A stretch of 56,307 bases of DNA from Saprospiraceae bacterium (GTDB lineage: Bacteria; Bacteroidota; Bacteroidia; Chitinophagales; Saprospiraceae): the NCBI GenBank assembly GCA_016716335.1, contig JADJWN010000016.1:1-56307 (forward strand). The letters run 5' to 3'. Positions 45,869-55,700 of this stretch are shown in pieces. Made by a program: the position numbers and the translations under genes. Under the pieces are notes generated by a model that saw only the letters and a list, made by a program, of their open reading frames with translations, searched no databases and had not been told where the DNA came from. Each line of letters begins with the position of its first letter. Within the stretch, counting starts at the first letter, position 1.

Positions 45869-46531
45869 ATGACACTCAGTAAAGCAGAAGAAAATTATCT
45901 GAAAGCCATTTTTAAAATCGCTGAAAAGGAAAATAAATCCGTCAGCACCAATGCGATTGCCAGACATCTGAACACCACCGCAGCCTCTGTAACGGATATG
46001 CTCAGGAAGCTTTCAGAAAAAGAACTCATCACCTACGAAAAATACAAGGGTGTCTCTCTGAGTACTTCCGGTAATAAAATGGCCACCAACCTTATACGCA
46101 GACACAGACTGTGGGAAGTATTTCTTGTAAACAAACTGAGGTTTGCCTGGCACCAGGTGCATGACATCGCCGAGGAGCTGGAGCATATTTATTCAGAAGA
46201 GCTGATCGCCCGGTTGGATGCATTTCTGGATTATCCTAAGTTTGATCCCCATGGAGATCCGATTCCGAACGCAGAAGGAAAATTTACCATCCGCAATCAG
46301 ACAGCTCTTGCAGAGCTTTTTGCGGGTCAAAACGGTATAGTATTGGGCGTAAAGGACAGCAGGGATGATTTTTTGAAATATCTTACAGATATGCATATAA
46401 AACTTGGCTCAGCCATCAAAATTCAGAAAATCACCCACTTTGACAAATCCATGCATATCACCATTGACGAGCGGACAGAAGCTGTCATCAGTCATCAGGT
46501 GGCCATGAATCTGCTAGTAAGAATACAATAA
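45869..46531 (+). CDS. DtxR/MntR-family metal-dependent transcriptional regulator
   Basis: The 220-residue protein has an N-terminal winged helix (SKAEENYLKAIFKIAE, NAIARHLNTTAASVTDMLRKL) and a dimerisation/metal-binding domain (HRLWEVFLV, WHQVHDIAEELEHIYSEELI, FDPHGDPIP), then an SH3-like C-terminal domain. Manganese or iron controls DNA binding in the family; the targets here are unknown because no metal transporter is adjacent. The ATP-grasp gene follows after 11 bp. Confidence 0.9.
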   Translation: MTLSKAEENYLKAIFKIAEKENKSVSTNAIARHLNTTAASVTDMLRKLSEKELITYEKYKGVSLSTSGNKMATNLIRRHRLWEVFLVNKLRFAWHQVHDIAEELEHIYSEELIARLDAFLDYPKFDPHGDPIPNAEGKFTIRNQTALAELFAGQNGIVLGVKDSRDDFLKYLTDMHIKLGSAIKIQKITHFDKSMHITIDERTEAVISHQVAMNLLVRIQ

Positions 46532-46542
46532 GCACATTTGCC

Positions 46543-47421
46543 ATGAATGTCAGATTAGCTATACTTACATACACCGGAGCACCCGGCTTACTGCCTGCTG
46601 ACCGGGCCTTGATTCCTTTGCTCCGGAACAGAAATATCACTGCCGTTCCGGTGCTGTGGAATGACAAAGAAGTGGACTGGGAGAGCTTTGATGTATTGTT
46701 GTTCAGAAGTACCTGGGATTATTATCTGGAGGGCAATGCGTTTGTGCAATGGCTGCACACTTTACGTAACCTGAATATACCTGTAATAAATGATATTCAA
46801 ACGGTGCTCTGGAATATGCACAAATTCTATCTTCGGGACCTTGAGTCTGAAGGAGTGCGAATCATTCCCACCCTGTTTTCTGAGTCAGATCAGGATATTG
46901 AAATTCCACTGCATTGGGATAAGGTAATTATAAAACCTGCCATCTCGGCGGGATCATACAAAACTGTGGTTGCAGAAAGGTCTGATACCTCTCTGATTGA
47001 AGAAAGTATAAGAGCTGTGGCGGGCGCCGTATTGATACAGGAATACTTTGCAGAAGTAGAGAACGAGGGTGAATATTCCTTTATTTTTTTCTCGGGAAAA
47101 TTTTCACATGCCGTCAGAAAAATACCAAAAAGGGGTGATTTCAGAGTACAGAGTCAGTTTGGCGGAACTTACGAAAAATATATTCCCACAGATCAGATTT
47201 TGAGTCAGGTACAAAAGGTCATTGACGCTACAGGAAATATCTATTGTTATGCCAGGGTGGACGGCATATTGAGAAACGGTGCTTTTTACCTGATGGAACT
47301 CGAATTGATCGAGCCTGACCTTTATCTTGACTATACCGAAAATGCGGTGGAAATCTATGCAGCAGCCGTTTGTGACAGCATTCAAACGGAAATTGACAAA
47401 AGGCATGTACAAAACCATTGA
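46543..47421 (+). CDS. ATP-grasp domain protein
   Basis: The 292-residue protein has an ATP-grasp fold: N-terminal Rossmann-like part (VRLAILTYTGAPGLLPADRAL), central nucleotide-binding region (WDKVIIKPAISAGSYKTVV, LIQEYFAEVENEGEYSFIFF) and C-terminal metal site (YARVDGILRNGAFYLMELELIEPDL). This resembles RimK/glutathione-synthetase-like ligases of small size. Substrate is unknown. It follows the DtxR gene in an operon; upp follows with its own promoter. Confidence 0.82.
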   Translation: MNVRLAILTYTGAPGLLPADRALIPLLRNRNITAVPVLWNDKEVDWESFDVLLFRSTWDYYLEGNAFVQWLHTLRNLNIPVINDIQTVLWNMHKFYLRDLESEGVRIIPTLFSESDQDIEIPLHWDKVIIKPAISAGSYKTVVAERSDTSLIEESIRAVAGAVLIQEYFAEVENEGEYSFIFFSGKFSHAVRKIPKRGDFRVQSQFGGTYEKYIPTDQILSQVQKVIDATGNIYCYARVDGILRNGAFYLMELELIEPDLYLDYTENAVEIYAAAVCDSIQTEIDKRHVQNH

Positions 47422-47434
47422 ATTGCATTAACTT

Positions 47435-47442
47435 TAGCTTTG
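47435..47442 (+). promoter_or_regulatory. -7 box of upp
   Basis: TAGCTTTG matches TAnnTTTG, 22 bp before the upp ATG. No good -33 box. Confidence 0.45.
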
Positions 47443-47464
47443 TTTTTACAATAAATTCTGACCA

Positions 47465-48118
47465 ATGACTGTCCACAACCTATCATTAGAAAATTCGCTG
47501 GTTAATCATTTTATGGCTGAGCTTCGCAATGTTCAGATTCAGGGAGACCGTTTGCGTTTCAGGCTCAATATGAAAAGACTAGGCCACATATTTGCCTACG
47601 AAATCAGTAAGACCTTCAGTTATTCTGAAAAAGATGTGGAGACCCCATTGGGTATTGCCAGAATTCCGATGGCATCCAGCAGGATTGTCCTGGCTTCAGT
47701 ACTCAGAGCCGGACTGCCACTGCACGATGGTATTCTGGAATTTTTTGATGAAGCAGATAATGCATTTATTGCCGCATACCGAAAAAATCATAAGGACGGA
47801 AGTTTTGAAATCAATCTGGAATATGTGACATGCCCGAATCTCAACGGAGCCACCCTGATTCTGGTGGATCCCATGCTGGCCACCGGTGCCTCGGTAGAAA
47901 AGGCGATACATGCTTTGACCGGCTATGGCAAACCTAAAACCATTCATATCGTATCTATCATAGCTTCCTCTTATGGGGTAAAACATGTGAAAAGACATTT
48001 CCCAAAAGCCCATTTATGGATTGCCGCGGAAGACGAAGAGCTTACAGCCAAATCATATATTGTACCGGGCCTGGGTGATGCAGGCGACCTTGCATTTGGC
48101 AGCAAACTTCAGGAATAA
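47465..48118 (+). CDS. upp: Uracil phosphoribosyltransferase
   Basis: The 217-residue protein shows UPRT features: MASSRIVLASVLRAGLPLHDG, the PRPP-binding loop ILVDPMLATGASVEKAI and the C-terminal uracil-binding PGLGDAGDLAFG. It converts uracil and PRPP to UMP in pyrimidine salvage. Length and motifs are complete. It is alone, with a promoter just upstream. Confidence 0.95.
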   Translation: MTVHNLSLENSLVNHFMAELRNVQIQGDRLRFRLNMKRLGHIFAYEISKTFSYSEKDVETPLGIARIPMASSRIVLASVLRAGLPLHDGILEFFDEADNAFIAAYRKNHKDGSFEINLEYVTCPNLNGATLILVDPMLATGASVEKAIHALTGYGKPKTIHIVSIIASSYGVKHVKRHFPKAHLWIAAEDEELTAKSYIVPGLGDAGDLAFGSKLQE

Positions 48119-48127
48119 AAAACATTA

Positions 48128-48219
48128 TATATTTGTTTGAGTCCTGTCTCTTTCTGTAAAACGAAACGAAAACCAATGAATCGTGAAGTGTGTAAAATCT
48201 TTTATGGAACAGAGACAGG
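48128..48219 (+). promoter_or_regulatory. Possible promoter and 5' leader of the rhomboid gene
   Basis: TATATTTG at 48128-48135 matches TAnnTTTG. Downstream, CCTGTCTCT (48143-48151) and AGAGACAGG (48211-48219) form a perfect 9-bp inverted repeat around 59 nt, ending 27 nt before the rhomboid ATG. It could be a regulatory leader or an upp terminator remnant. Confidence 0.35.
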
Positions 48220-48246
48220 CTTTATGAATCTCCAAATACAGCTGCA

Positions 48247-48801
48247 ATGAAAATTAAATTCAACTCTCCGGTTATCCTTTATTTTGCCCTCATCTGTACA
48301 GCAGTATTTTTTCTGAACGCTTTTACGGCGGGTGCATTTATTCCCTTGTTCTCTGTGGCCCCGCAAATAAATTTCGGCAATCTTCTTTCCATTCTCACCC
48401 TCATTACTCATGTGTTTGGTCATGCCAGCCTTGAACACCTGCTCGGCAATATGACTTTCATATTGCTGCTCGGACCGATTATTGAGGAAAAATATGGCTC
48501 TGCAGAAGTATTGGTGATGATCCTCATTACTGCCATAGTCACCGGATTAGTCAACGCTTTTTTATTCAATACGGGACTTATGGGAGCCAGCGGAGTAGTA
48601 TTTATGCTCATTTTACTGGTGTCGTTTACCAACGTACGTGGCGGCGAAATACCCATTACTTTTATTCTTGTGGCACTGCTTTTTATCGGTAAAGAACTGC
48701 TCAGCGGACTCGAAGCCAATAATATTTCTGAAACTGCCCATATCATCGGTGGTGTATGTGGCAGCATTTTCGGGTTCCGGGGTGGCACGGTAAGAATGTA
48801 G
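48247..48801 (+). CDS. Rhomboid-family intramembrane serine protease
   Basis: The 184-residue protein has about six membrane segments and the rhomboid active-site pattern: HVFGHASLEHLLGNM (H59, H64, N68), catalytic S115 in GASGVVFM and H165 in HIIGGVCG. It cleaves membrane proteins within the bilayer; substrates are unknown. It is shorter than most, close to the six-helix core. Confidence 0.92.
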   Translation: MKIKFNSPVILYFALICTAVFFLNAFTAGAFIPLFSVAPQINFGNLLSILTLITHVFGHASLEHLLGNMTFILLLGPIIEEKYGSAEVLVMILITAIVTGLVNAFLFNTGLMGASGVVFMLILLVSFTNVRGGEIPITFILVALLFIGKELLSGLEANNISETAHIIGGVCGSIFGFRGGTVRM

Positions 48802-48882
48802 GCAGGGATGATATGCGGCTTAGCTTCCCTCAGTTGATTAGGATTGTTGTATTGCGGATTTGTGAAGTAGTTTATTTGCCGT

Positions 48883-48997
48883 AACTATTCAGCTATAACC
48901 CCGGAGAGATGTAATATTTGTAACCACGGATGGTAATCCATGGATAAAATGATAAAACAACTTTTATTTTGGCGGATAAAATATAGCTGAATAGTTA
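48883..48997. mobile_element. MITE-like element with perfect 16-bp terminal inverted repeats
   Basis: TAACTATTCAGCTATA (48883-48898) is the exact reverse complement of TATAGCTGAATAGTTA (48982-48997), giving a 115-bp element with no open frame. A second, imperfect palindrome, CCACGGATGGTAATCCATGG, lies inside. Both ends are TA, which could be the target duplication of an IS630/Tc1-type element. No transposase is in the window. An alternative is a long RNA or DNA cruciform with regulatory use. Confidence 0.6.
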
Positions 48998-49102
48998 CTA
49001 TATGCCAGGATGTAACGCTACAAAATTTAATCAGTTGATATTGTTACGGTATTCAATACAAGTAAACAAATAAAAAAAGCCGAATTAAGCGCTCACACGT
49101 TC

Positions 49103-49258
49103 ATGTTGACATTTTCTCAATCAAATGAATCCATCCGGTTTATGACCATTCCTGAACGTGAAGTCCGGTTTTGGGAAAAAAAAAGATTATCTGATTTTAT
49201 ATCCAGTCACAACTATCATTATGGTAATGTAAAAAAAGCATTACCCAATTCCCTATAA
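49103..49258 (+). CDS. Possible 51-residue small protein
   Basis: An open frame begins MLTFSQSNESIRFMTIPER and ends VKKALPNSL. No family or promoter is recognised; the composition is plausible for a protein, but it may be chance. Confidence 0.2.
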   Translation: MLTFSQSNESIRFMTIPEREVRFWEKKRLSDFISSHNYHYGNVKKALPNSL

Positions 49259-49335
49259 TTCACTCAAATATTACATAAGCATTCGCATTTTAAATGCTAA
49301 TGTTTTTACTTTTACAGGCAAAATACACCTGTCAT

Positions 49336-50576
49336 ATGTATCCTGACTTGTCCTACCTTTTCCATGATTTACTGGGTACTGCCCCTGATAACTGGACATC
49401 CATTTTTAAAACATTCGGATTTATGCTGGTGCTGGCGTTGATGAGTTGCGGGATTTTGCTCAAATCAGAGCTAAAAAGACTGGAATCCGGTGGCCTGATC
49501 AAGCCACTGAAGATAACCGTAATTAAATCCGACAAAACTTCGTTGCAGGATATTATCATGAATGCCATTTTATCCTGTTTTTAGGTGCCAAGATTCCATA
49601 CATTATTAAAGATTTCTCTGCATTTCAGAGTGACCCGGCTTCAGTGCTTTTTTCCAGGTCAGGAAACTGGCTAATCGGAATACTTCTAGCTCTGGGATAT
49701 AGTGCATATATCTTCTGGAAAAACAATAACATCCACACCAAACCCGAAAAAGCAGATTTTCTCCAATATCCCTCAGACAAGACAGGGGATATTATCATTA
49801 TCGCGGGATTATCAGGCATTCTGGGCAGCAAACTCTTTTCCGTATCCGAGGATATTTCAGGATTTATGAAAGACCCTTTAGGTCAGCTACTGTCCGGCAG
49901 CGGCCTCAATGTCTATGGTGGATTGATTCTTGCTTTTTTTGCTGTCTATTGGTATGTAAAGAAAATTGGTATTAAGCCCATATATATGATGGATATTGCA
50001 GGTATGGGTATTCTGCTCGGGTATGCGGTAGGCAGAATAGGATGTCAATTGTCGGGAGATGGTGACTGGGGGATAGTAGCTGCTGCTCAGCCGGAGTGGT
50101 GGTTTCTTCCCGATTGGTTATGGTCGTATGAATATCCCAATAATGTAAATAACGAAGGTGTTTTGCTCAGTCAATGTAATACTGAAGTATTTAATGAACT
50201 GCAGATGCAACGACTAAGCATCGAGGAAAAATGTAAAACGGCCTGTGGCATACGGTACTGTCACGAACTCAATCCTAAAGTATATCCTACCCCGATATAT
50301 GAAACTGCAATTAGCTTAATGGGCCTTGCAGCATTATGGTTTAACCGCAAAAAAGTAAAAATCGCGGGAACCATCTTTTTTATCTACATGATATTCAACG
50401 GTATCGAACGCTTTTTTATTGAATTCATACGGGTAAACGAACGATATCAACTTTTTGGTCTCAATTGGTCACAAGCCCAATACATATCTGTTTTATTTGT
50501 TTTGGGAGGAATAGGCGGCCTGATATGGCTTTATAAATTCAATAAATCACCGGAATATTATCATTCTAAAGCTTAA
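49336..50576 (+). CDS. lgt: Prolipoprotein diacylglyceryl transferase, one apparent frameshift
   Basis: The joined protein of about 413 residues is a multi-pass membrane enzyme with the Lgt signature AVGRIGCQLSGDGDWG and C-terminal ERFFIEFIRVNERY. It transfers diacylglycerol to the lipobox cysteine of preprolipoproteins, such as the PBP4 and DUF4270 proteins here. The frame breaks at the T5 run 49578-49582; one more T restores SCFLGAKIPYIIKDFS. The first part starts at ATG 49336 (MYPDLSYLF), since residues before it look non-coding. The stop overlaps that of the HIT gene; both use the palindrome TTAA at 50573-50576. Confidence 0.9.
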
Positions 50577-50971
50577 GCAGGAATAAAAGTCTTGATTTTT
50601 TCGGCAGTTTCACGGAATTGCTCTGCTGAAAACTGCTTCTTAGGGTTAGCGAAATTCATATCAGAAACCTTGTTGACAGGGATGAGATGTATATGTGCAT
50701 GGGGTACCTCAAGACCCACTACCGCCATTCCCACTTTAATGCACGGGCAAGCTGCTTTAATGCCTTTTGCCACCTTTTTTGCAAACAGGATCATGTTCTG
50801 CAGCATTTCATCATCAATATCAAACAAGTAATCTATTTCCTTTTTTGGTATAACCAGGGTGTGTCCCTCCGCCAGAGGATTTATATCCAGAAAAGCCAGG
50901 AAATCGTCATTTTCAGCCACTTTATAGGAAGGAATTTCTCCGGCTATAATCTTAGCAAATATGCCCGCCAT
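50573..50971 (-). CDS. HIT family nucleotide-binding protein (HINT type)
   Basis: The 132-residue protein has the histidine triad HAHIHLIP (H91, H93, H95) and the N-terminal AGIFAKIIAGEIPSYKV pattern. HINT-type members hydrolyse purine nucleoside phosphoramidates. It directly follows greA (2 bp), in an operon, and its stop overlaps the lgt stop from the other strand. Confidence 0.94.
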   Translation of the reverse strand: MAGIFAKIIAGEIPSYKVAENDDFLAFLDINPLAEGHTLVIPKKEIDYLFDIDDEMLQNMILFAKKVAKGIKAACPCIKVGMAVVGLEVPHAHIHLIPVNKVSDMNFANPKKQFSAEQFRETAEKIKTFIPA

Positions 50972-50973
50972 CT

Positions 50974-51447
50974 TTATAAAGTGATATTTATGATTTTAAA
51001 ATCCATAGTTCCGGCAGGTGTCTGTACCTGAGCAATATCCCCCACTGATTTACCCAATAATCCCTGGCCAATCGGAGATGAAACGGAGATGTTATTTTCC
51101 TTCAGATTGGCTTCTGCTTCTGCTACCAGTTTGTAAGTCACCTGTTTATTGGTCTTAAGATTCTGGATTGTTACATTGGTCAAAACTGTAACCTTGGAAG
51201 TATCAAGTTGACTCTCATCTATGATTCTGGCATTGGCAAAAATTTTCTCAAGCTCATTGATCCGGAGCTCCAGCATACCCTGTGCATTCTTAGCAGCATC
51301 ATATTCGGCGTTTTCAGAAAGATCGCCCTTGTCTCTTGCTTCGGCAATAGCTTTGGCAACATCTTCTCTGCCCCTGGTTTTTAATTCTTCCAGCTCTGCC
51401 TTCAGCTTTTCATAACCTTCCTGAGTCATATAAGATATCCCTGACAT
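50974..51447 (-). CDS. greA: Transcription elongation factor GreA
   Basis: The 157-residue protein has the N-terminal coiled coil (GYEKLKAELEELKTR, EARDKGDLSENAEYDAAKNAQ) with the acidic tip typical of GreA and the C-terminal globular domain (SPIGQGLLGKSVGD). It rescues backtracked RNA polymerase by stimulating transcript cleavage. ATG 51447 (MSGISYM) is used; an upstream TTG is less likely. It is in an operon with the HIT gene. Confidence 0.96.
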   Translation of the reverse strand: MSGISYMTQEGYEKLKAELEELKTRGREDVAKAIAEARDKGDLSENAEYDAAKNAQGMLELRINELEKIFANARIIDESQLDTSKVTVLTNVTIQNLKTNKQVTYKLVAEAEANLKENNISVSSPIGQGLLGKSVGDIAQVQTPAGTMDFKIINITL

Positions 51448-51480
51448 GTGCAATGATATTTTAATGTATTGAATAAAAAG

Positions 51481-51512
51481 AAACGTTCCGACAGGATACC
51501 GTCGAAACGTTT
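51481..51512 (-). terminator. Intrinsic terminator, probably bidirectional
   Basis: AAACGTTCCGAC (51481-51492) pairs with GTCGAAACGTTT (51501-51512), one mismatch, loop of 8. T-rich stretches follow on both strands. On the minus strand it ends the PorV/PorQ-family transcript before greA. Confidence 0.75.
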
Positions 51513-51565
51513 GTTATTTTTTTGTAGTGCAAATATATAAACTATATTTCTGAGAAAAAAGTTTC

Positions 51566-52621
51566 TCAGAAAGCAAGTCTCACCGTGAAATTGTGTGTTC
51601 CTCTGAATGGATTGGTAGCCCGGTATCCGTAATCAAAACCCAGATTATTGTCTCCTCCTTTTTTGAATGGAACTTCTACAGATACACCTCCTGAAAATCC
51701 GGTATAAACATTCTGTGTACCATCAGTATTATCTCCCAGGTCTATCTTGTATCCTGCTCTCAAAGTGATGAGATTCTGGAAAGAAAATTCACCTCCCACA
51801 CCCACCTGATCTCTGGAAAAGGCATTGGATGTAAAATTACCCAGAATTCTCAGATAATTTTCTTCACCGAAATACTGGTCATAAGATACACCAATATTTA
51901 ACATGGAGGGCAGTTCGAAATCTGCAGATCTGCTATCAAAGGTAAGGTCATAGATAACTCCACCGGCAGGATCCGGATTGCTTCTCTGCACTGAAAGTCC
52001 CTGACCTCCGAATCTCATGGGAGAACCTATATTTCGCAAGGCGATACCCAATTTGAAATTTTCTTTTTCTCCTGTCACATACTGTACCCCGGCATCAATT
52101 GCATACCCAAAAGCACTGACATCAGGGATGCTTTCGGAGATACCTCTTACCAGCATACCTACCGAAATTCTGTTGGCATAAGTGTATGAATAACCCAAAG
52201 CGACCTGAAAAAAACTGGGTGTAAAATTACCCCCGGAGCCTTCGGGCTGATTGACTGTAGTCACCGGTATCTTTCCAAAATCAAGAGAGGCAATCTCTAC
52301 GCCCAAAGCACCTGACTCTCCCATTCGGGTGGCAAACCCCAAAGCGTTCAGAGTCATGCCTGTGCCTTCAAAAAGACGGTTGTTGGACAAGCCAAACTCG
52401 CTCTTACGAATTCTGCTCAAGCCGGCAATATTAATACGCATGGCTTCAACTCCCATGGCACTACTTGTAGTCATAGAGTGCAGCCCGGCGCTTCTGCCCC
52501 AAGGATTCATCAACAATTCTCCCCCTCCGGCCTGACCTTGCCTGTCAGGGTTACCCGCTGTTATTTGACCCAACCATAAGATATTAGCCAATAAAAAGAA
52601 TGTGTAAATTTTCAGATTCAT
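51566..52621 (-). CDS. PorV/PorQ-family outer-membrane beta-barrel protein
   Basis: The 351-residue protein has a signal peptide (FFLLANILWLGQITAG), then the PorV-like start GGELLMNPWGRSAGLHSMTTSSAMGVEAMRINIAGLSRI (here seen as MNPWGRSAG and NIAGLSRI motifs) and about 14 amphipathic beta strands ending in a terminal aromatic strand (THNFTVRLAF). PorV is the T9SS shuttle protein that takes cargo to the attachment complex; PorQ-like relatives exist. Its neighbour is a very large T9SS cargo protein, so a link to that cargo is plausible. A terminator separates the two. Confidence 0.82.
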   Translation of the reverse strand: MNLKIYTFFLLANILWLGQITAGNPDRQGQAGGGELLMNPWGRSAGLHSMTTSSAMGVEAMRINIAGLSRIRKSEFGLSNNRLFEGTGMTLNALGFATRMGESGALGVEIASLDFGKIPVTTVNQPEGSGGNFTPSFFQVALGYSYTYANRISVGMLVRGISESIPDVSAFGYAIDAGVQYVTGEKENFKLGIALRNIGSPMRFGGQGLSVQRSNPDPAGGVIYDLTFDSRSADFELPSMLNIGVSYDQYFGEENYLRILGNFTSNAFSRDQVGVGGEFSFQNLITLRAGYKIDLGDNTDGTQNVYTGFSGGVSVEVPFKKGGDNNLGFDYGYRATNPFRGTHNFTVRLAF

Positions 52622-52660
52622 GTATCGAATATTTTATCTGATATAAATTGAAAAATTAAA

Positions 52661-52693
52661 ACCGGATGACCTCTATGATGCCGGTCATCCGGT
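52661..52693 (-). terminator. Intrinsic terminator of the large T9SS protein gene
   Basis: ACCGGATGACC (52661-52671) pairs perfectly over 11 bp with GGTCATCCGGT (52683-52693). On the minus strand it is followed by TTTTAATTTTT. It lies 14 bp beyond the stop codon. Confidence 0.85.
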
Positions 52694-52706
52694 ATTTTAT
52701 ACATTT

Positions 52707-55700
52707 TTACAAACCACTCGGGTCAAACTTACGGCCTACACCAAACCACTTGATGGTACGCTCCTCACCATACTCAGGTGCCACTATATGTATCAGATAC
52801 ACTCCGCTGGCCACAGGAATTTCCTTGAAGTTCTTCATATCCCATTCCAGATCAGGGAATACCTGAGTGGTTGAGGTAGGTCGGTTAGACCCCGGCAATA
52901 CCCTGCCCCGCTCATCCCTGTTGAACTGTCTTATAAAGCTTCCGTCAATACTGTAAATAGTCACCGTAGCCTTTGCAGGAAGATTGGTAATCTTGATGAC
53001 ATTGGTGAATTGAGAAGTCTCATAGGCACTGTATGCATAATATGGATTGGGTACCACATTGACATTGGCAAGTGCTCCTACATACTCTTCCTGTGTTTCC
53101 AGCTGTTTGGATTCTCTGTTTCTGAATTCAAATTCATACACAGGTCTGTCTCCGTCTGTCTCACAATCTCTTTCTCTGTCGGTTGTGTACTTACGGCTCG
53201 GACCATAAGGGTTGTCTACTCTCAGTTTTACCACAAGGTCATTGGGTATCAAACCTTTGTCCAGTGGCAACAATGGTGCACTGTTTACACCCATAGGGAA
53301 TGCAACCCAGGTCACTGCAGGTGGTGCTTTGATTTTATTAAGTGTGTTGGCACCTCTTCTCAACCTCACTTCCAGACTCCTGCATTCATCATACTCCTGA
53401 CGAGTCACATAGATATAATGCTGTCCTCCGGCTACCAGGCTCAGATATGGATTCTGAGAGTTGCTGGTCAACTGTGAGGATGGATTAAAAATAAGGTCTC
53501 CGCCTATTGGAACATTACCATCTAGCAAGGAAGCATTGGCATCACTGAACACACTGTTTTCACCAAAGAAAATATTCAGTCGCTTACCGGTTTCCACATC
53601 TACGGCATAGCCCGGGAAATAGCTGAATCCAAGTGTTCCGTCATTAAGTGGCTTGCCATCCTGATCAATGGAAGGTGTTTGTCTGACTTCAAAATTTCTC
53701 GCATTGCCTATTGTGGCCAGCCCGTTGTTATAATAATCCGGAGATGCAGTCTCTACAACGATACATTTACTCCATTTGCTCTTATCGCTGGTAAATACTA
53801 TATCTACATTGTTCAGGTCGCGGTATCTGATGGAATTGTTGGATTGATTTAGCATTACAGCCATAAGTTCCCTCGCAGCCGGGCTGAGGTAGAATGGTAA
53901 ATCAGGATCAGCTTCGAATCTGGTAGATAAAAAGGGTACAAAAAAGCCATCCCCCATTCTGGAGAGTGATGCATCCTGATCTGTAGGCACATTATCCCTC
54001 ACAAAATCTAAAACTCTAATATTGGAATTCTGTATTCTGCCTCCATCTCTTATCCCATTAAACCACAATGGCTTGGCATTACTTTCATACTGCAGCCTTG
54101 CTCCCACAGCACCATTGGGCCCTTTGGTAGCGACACCAGGCTCATCTACAGCAAACACGGTGATAGAAAAACCCAGATTATTCAAAATATATTCCTTCAC
54201 AAAAGATAAAGGTCTATCCTGCAACAATACTCGGTTGTTCTCTACATCTGTCAGCTTCCACACTGTGTTGGAGCCAAAACTGCACACATTCCTCGAGTTG
54301 TCAAAATTTCCTGTCACTTCCAGACGATATCTTCCATCTTTTATTTTCAAAGGATCCACTACTCTTGCCGCGATGGGTCCGAAACCATCCTTATACAGTA
54401 TTCTGCCTCCGGTTTCCTTTTTCAAAATCAGATCATACATTCCATCCGCCAGTTCGAGAAAGTGCCGGGTTACCTTCTCTGATATGCAGGTTGCCCCAGG
54501 CCCATCTACGCAGAGAAATTGATTTTTCTTCCCCAATAGGACGAGGCACAAACGTGTAGGGTCTCTTTTCAGGACCTCCAATATTGCCCCTACCTTCCAG
54601 ATAAGCACGTCTTTGACCTTGTCCGGTGACGTCATCAAATTCCTGCCAGTTGTTGTGTGCATAAGCTACTACCAGGAAGTGATATTGCTTATGATTGATC
54701 AATCGTCTGTCTCCGGTATTGGAACTGATCTTCTGTCACTCTGAAACTATAGCGCAACCCCTTGTTTTCCCCTTGTACCATGCGGGTAAATGACCAGATG
54801 ATATTGTTGGGCTTATTTGGATGCGCCTCTCCTCTCCAGTTATAAATCTCTGTGACATTATTTTTGATATCCACCTGAGCAATCTGTCGGGCTTTGGTGA
54901 CGTCACCCAGCTTACAGGCTGTAACACTGGCATAAATCACCGAATTTGTTTGGGCGGTATCCTTCAAATCATAAAATATTGTCCATCTCTAGATGTACAA
55001 GATCCACACTTCCGCATAGGACTCGTTAAAGTTATTGGAAGTGGCCTCATTGGAAAACATGATGATGATTTCTCTGTCTAGTTCAACTCCCGTGATATCA
55101 GGTGCATCCGGTCCGTCGGTGATATCAAAACAGTTGTCAAAAAGCGCCTGAGCAATATCATCTGCAAATTTGAGCCGTGTAATGTCAGGACATGGATAAT
55201 CTATATTGGGAACGAATACTATTCCGATAATCAATTCGTTGGTAGCTCCCGGCTGCAGGAGTAATGGTCCGGTAGCCTGAAGTGTCCTTCTGTCCCCAAA
55301 AGGAAGATTGGCCGTACACATGGACCACCCTGTCAGTCTGTTGGGGTCATCCGGAAAGGCATAGCGGATGGGTATCCATACTGCCGGGATTAAAACCTGA
55401 TCCTCCAAAAGTCAGTGGAGTACCATCTGCCCAGCGCCCTCTGATGTAATTGTAAAATCCATCTTCTCTACCTCTCTGCGGGTCTGTAGTGGCAGGAGGA
55501 AAATTACCCACACCTCCATTCTCGTGGTAAGTAAAGGAAGTCATACCGAGCTCTATCAATGTATCCTGCTCACCTGTAAATGGTCGGGGTTCATCCAGAA
55601 TCTTCTTGCCGTTGGCATCCAGTACAATATTGCCATTCTGATCTCTTCTGAAAACTCTCGGACCGAGGGGCCCTCTGAAGTAGTCCATACCTAAGATCGG

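Larger units (their letters stand above)
48802..49335. other. Intergenic region with MITE-like element and a short open frame
   Basis: This 534-bp gap holds the inverted-repeat element at 48883-48997, a 51-codon open frame at 49103-49258, and AT-rich sequence before lgt. No further gene or RNA is recognised. Confidence 0.4.
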
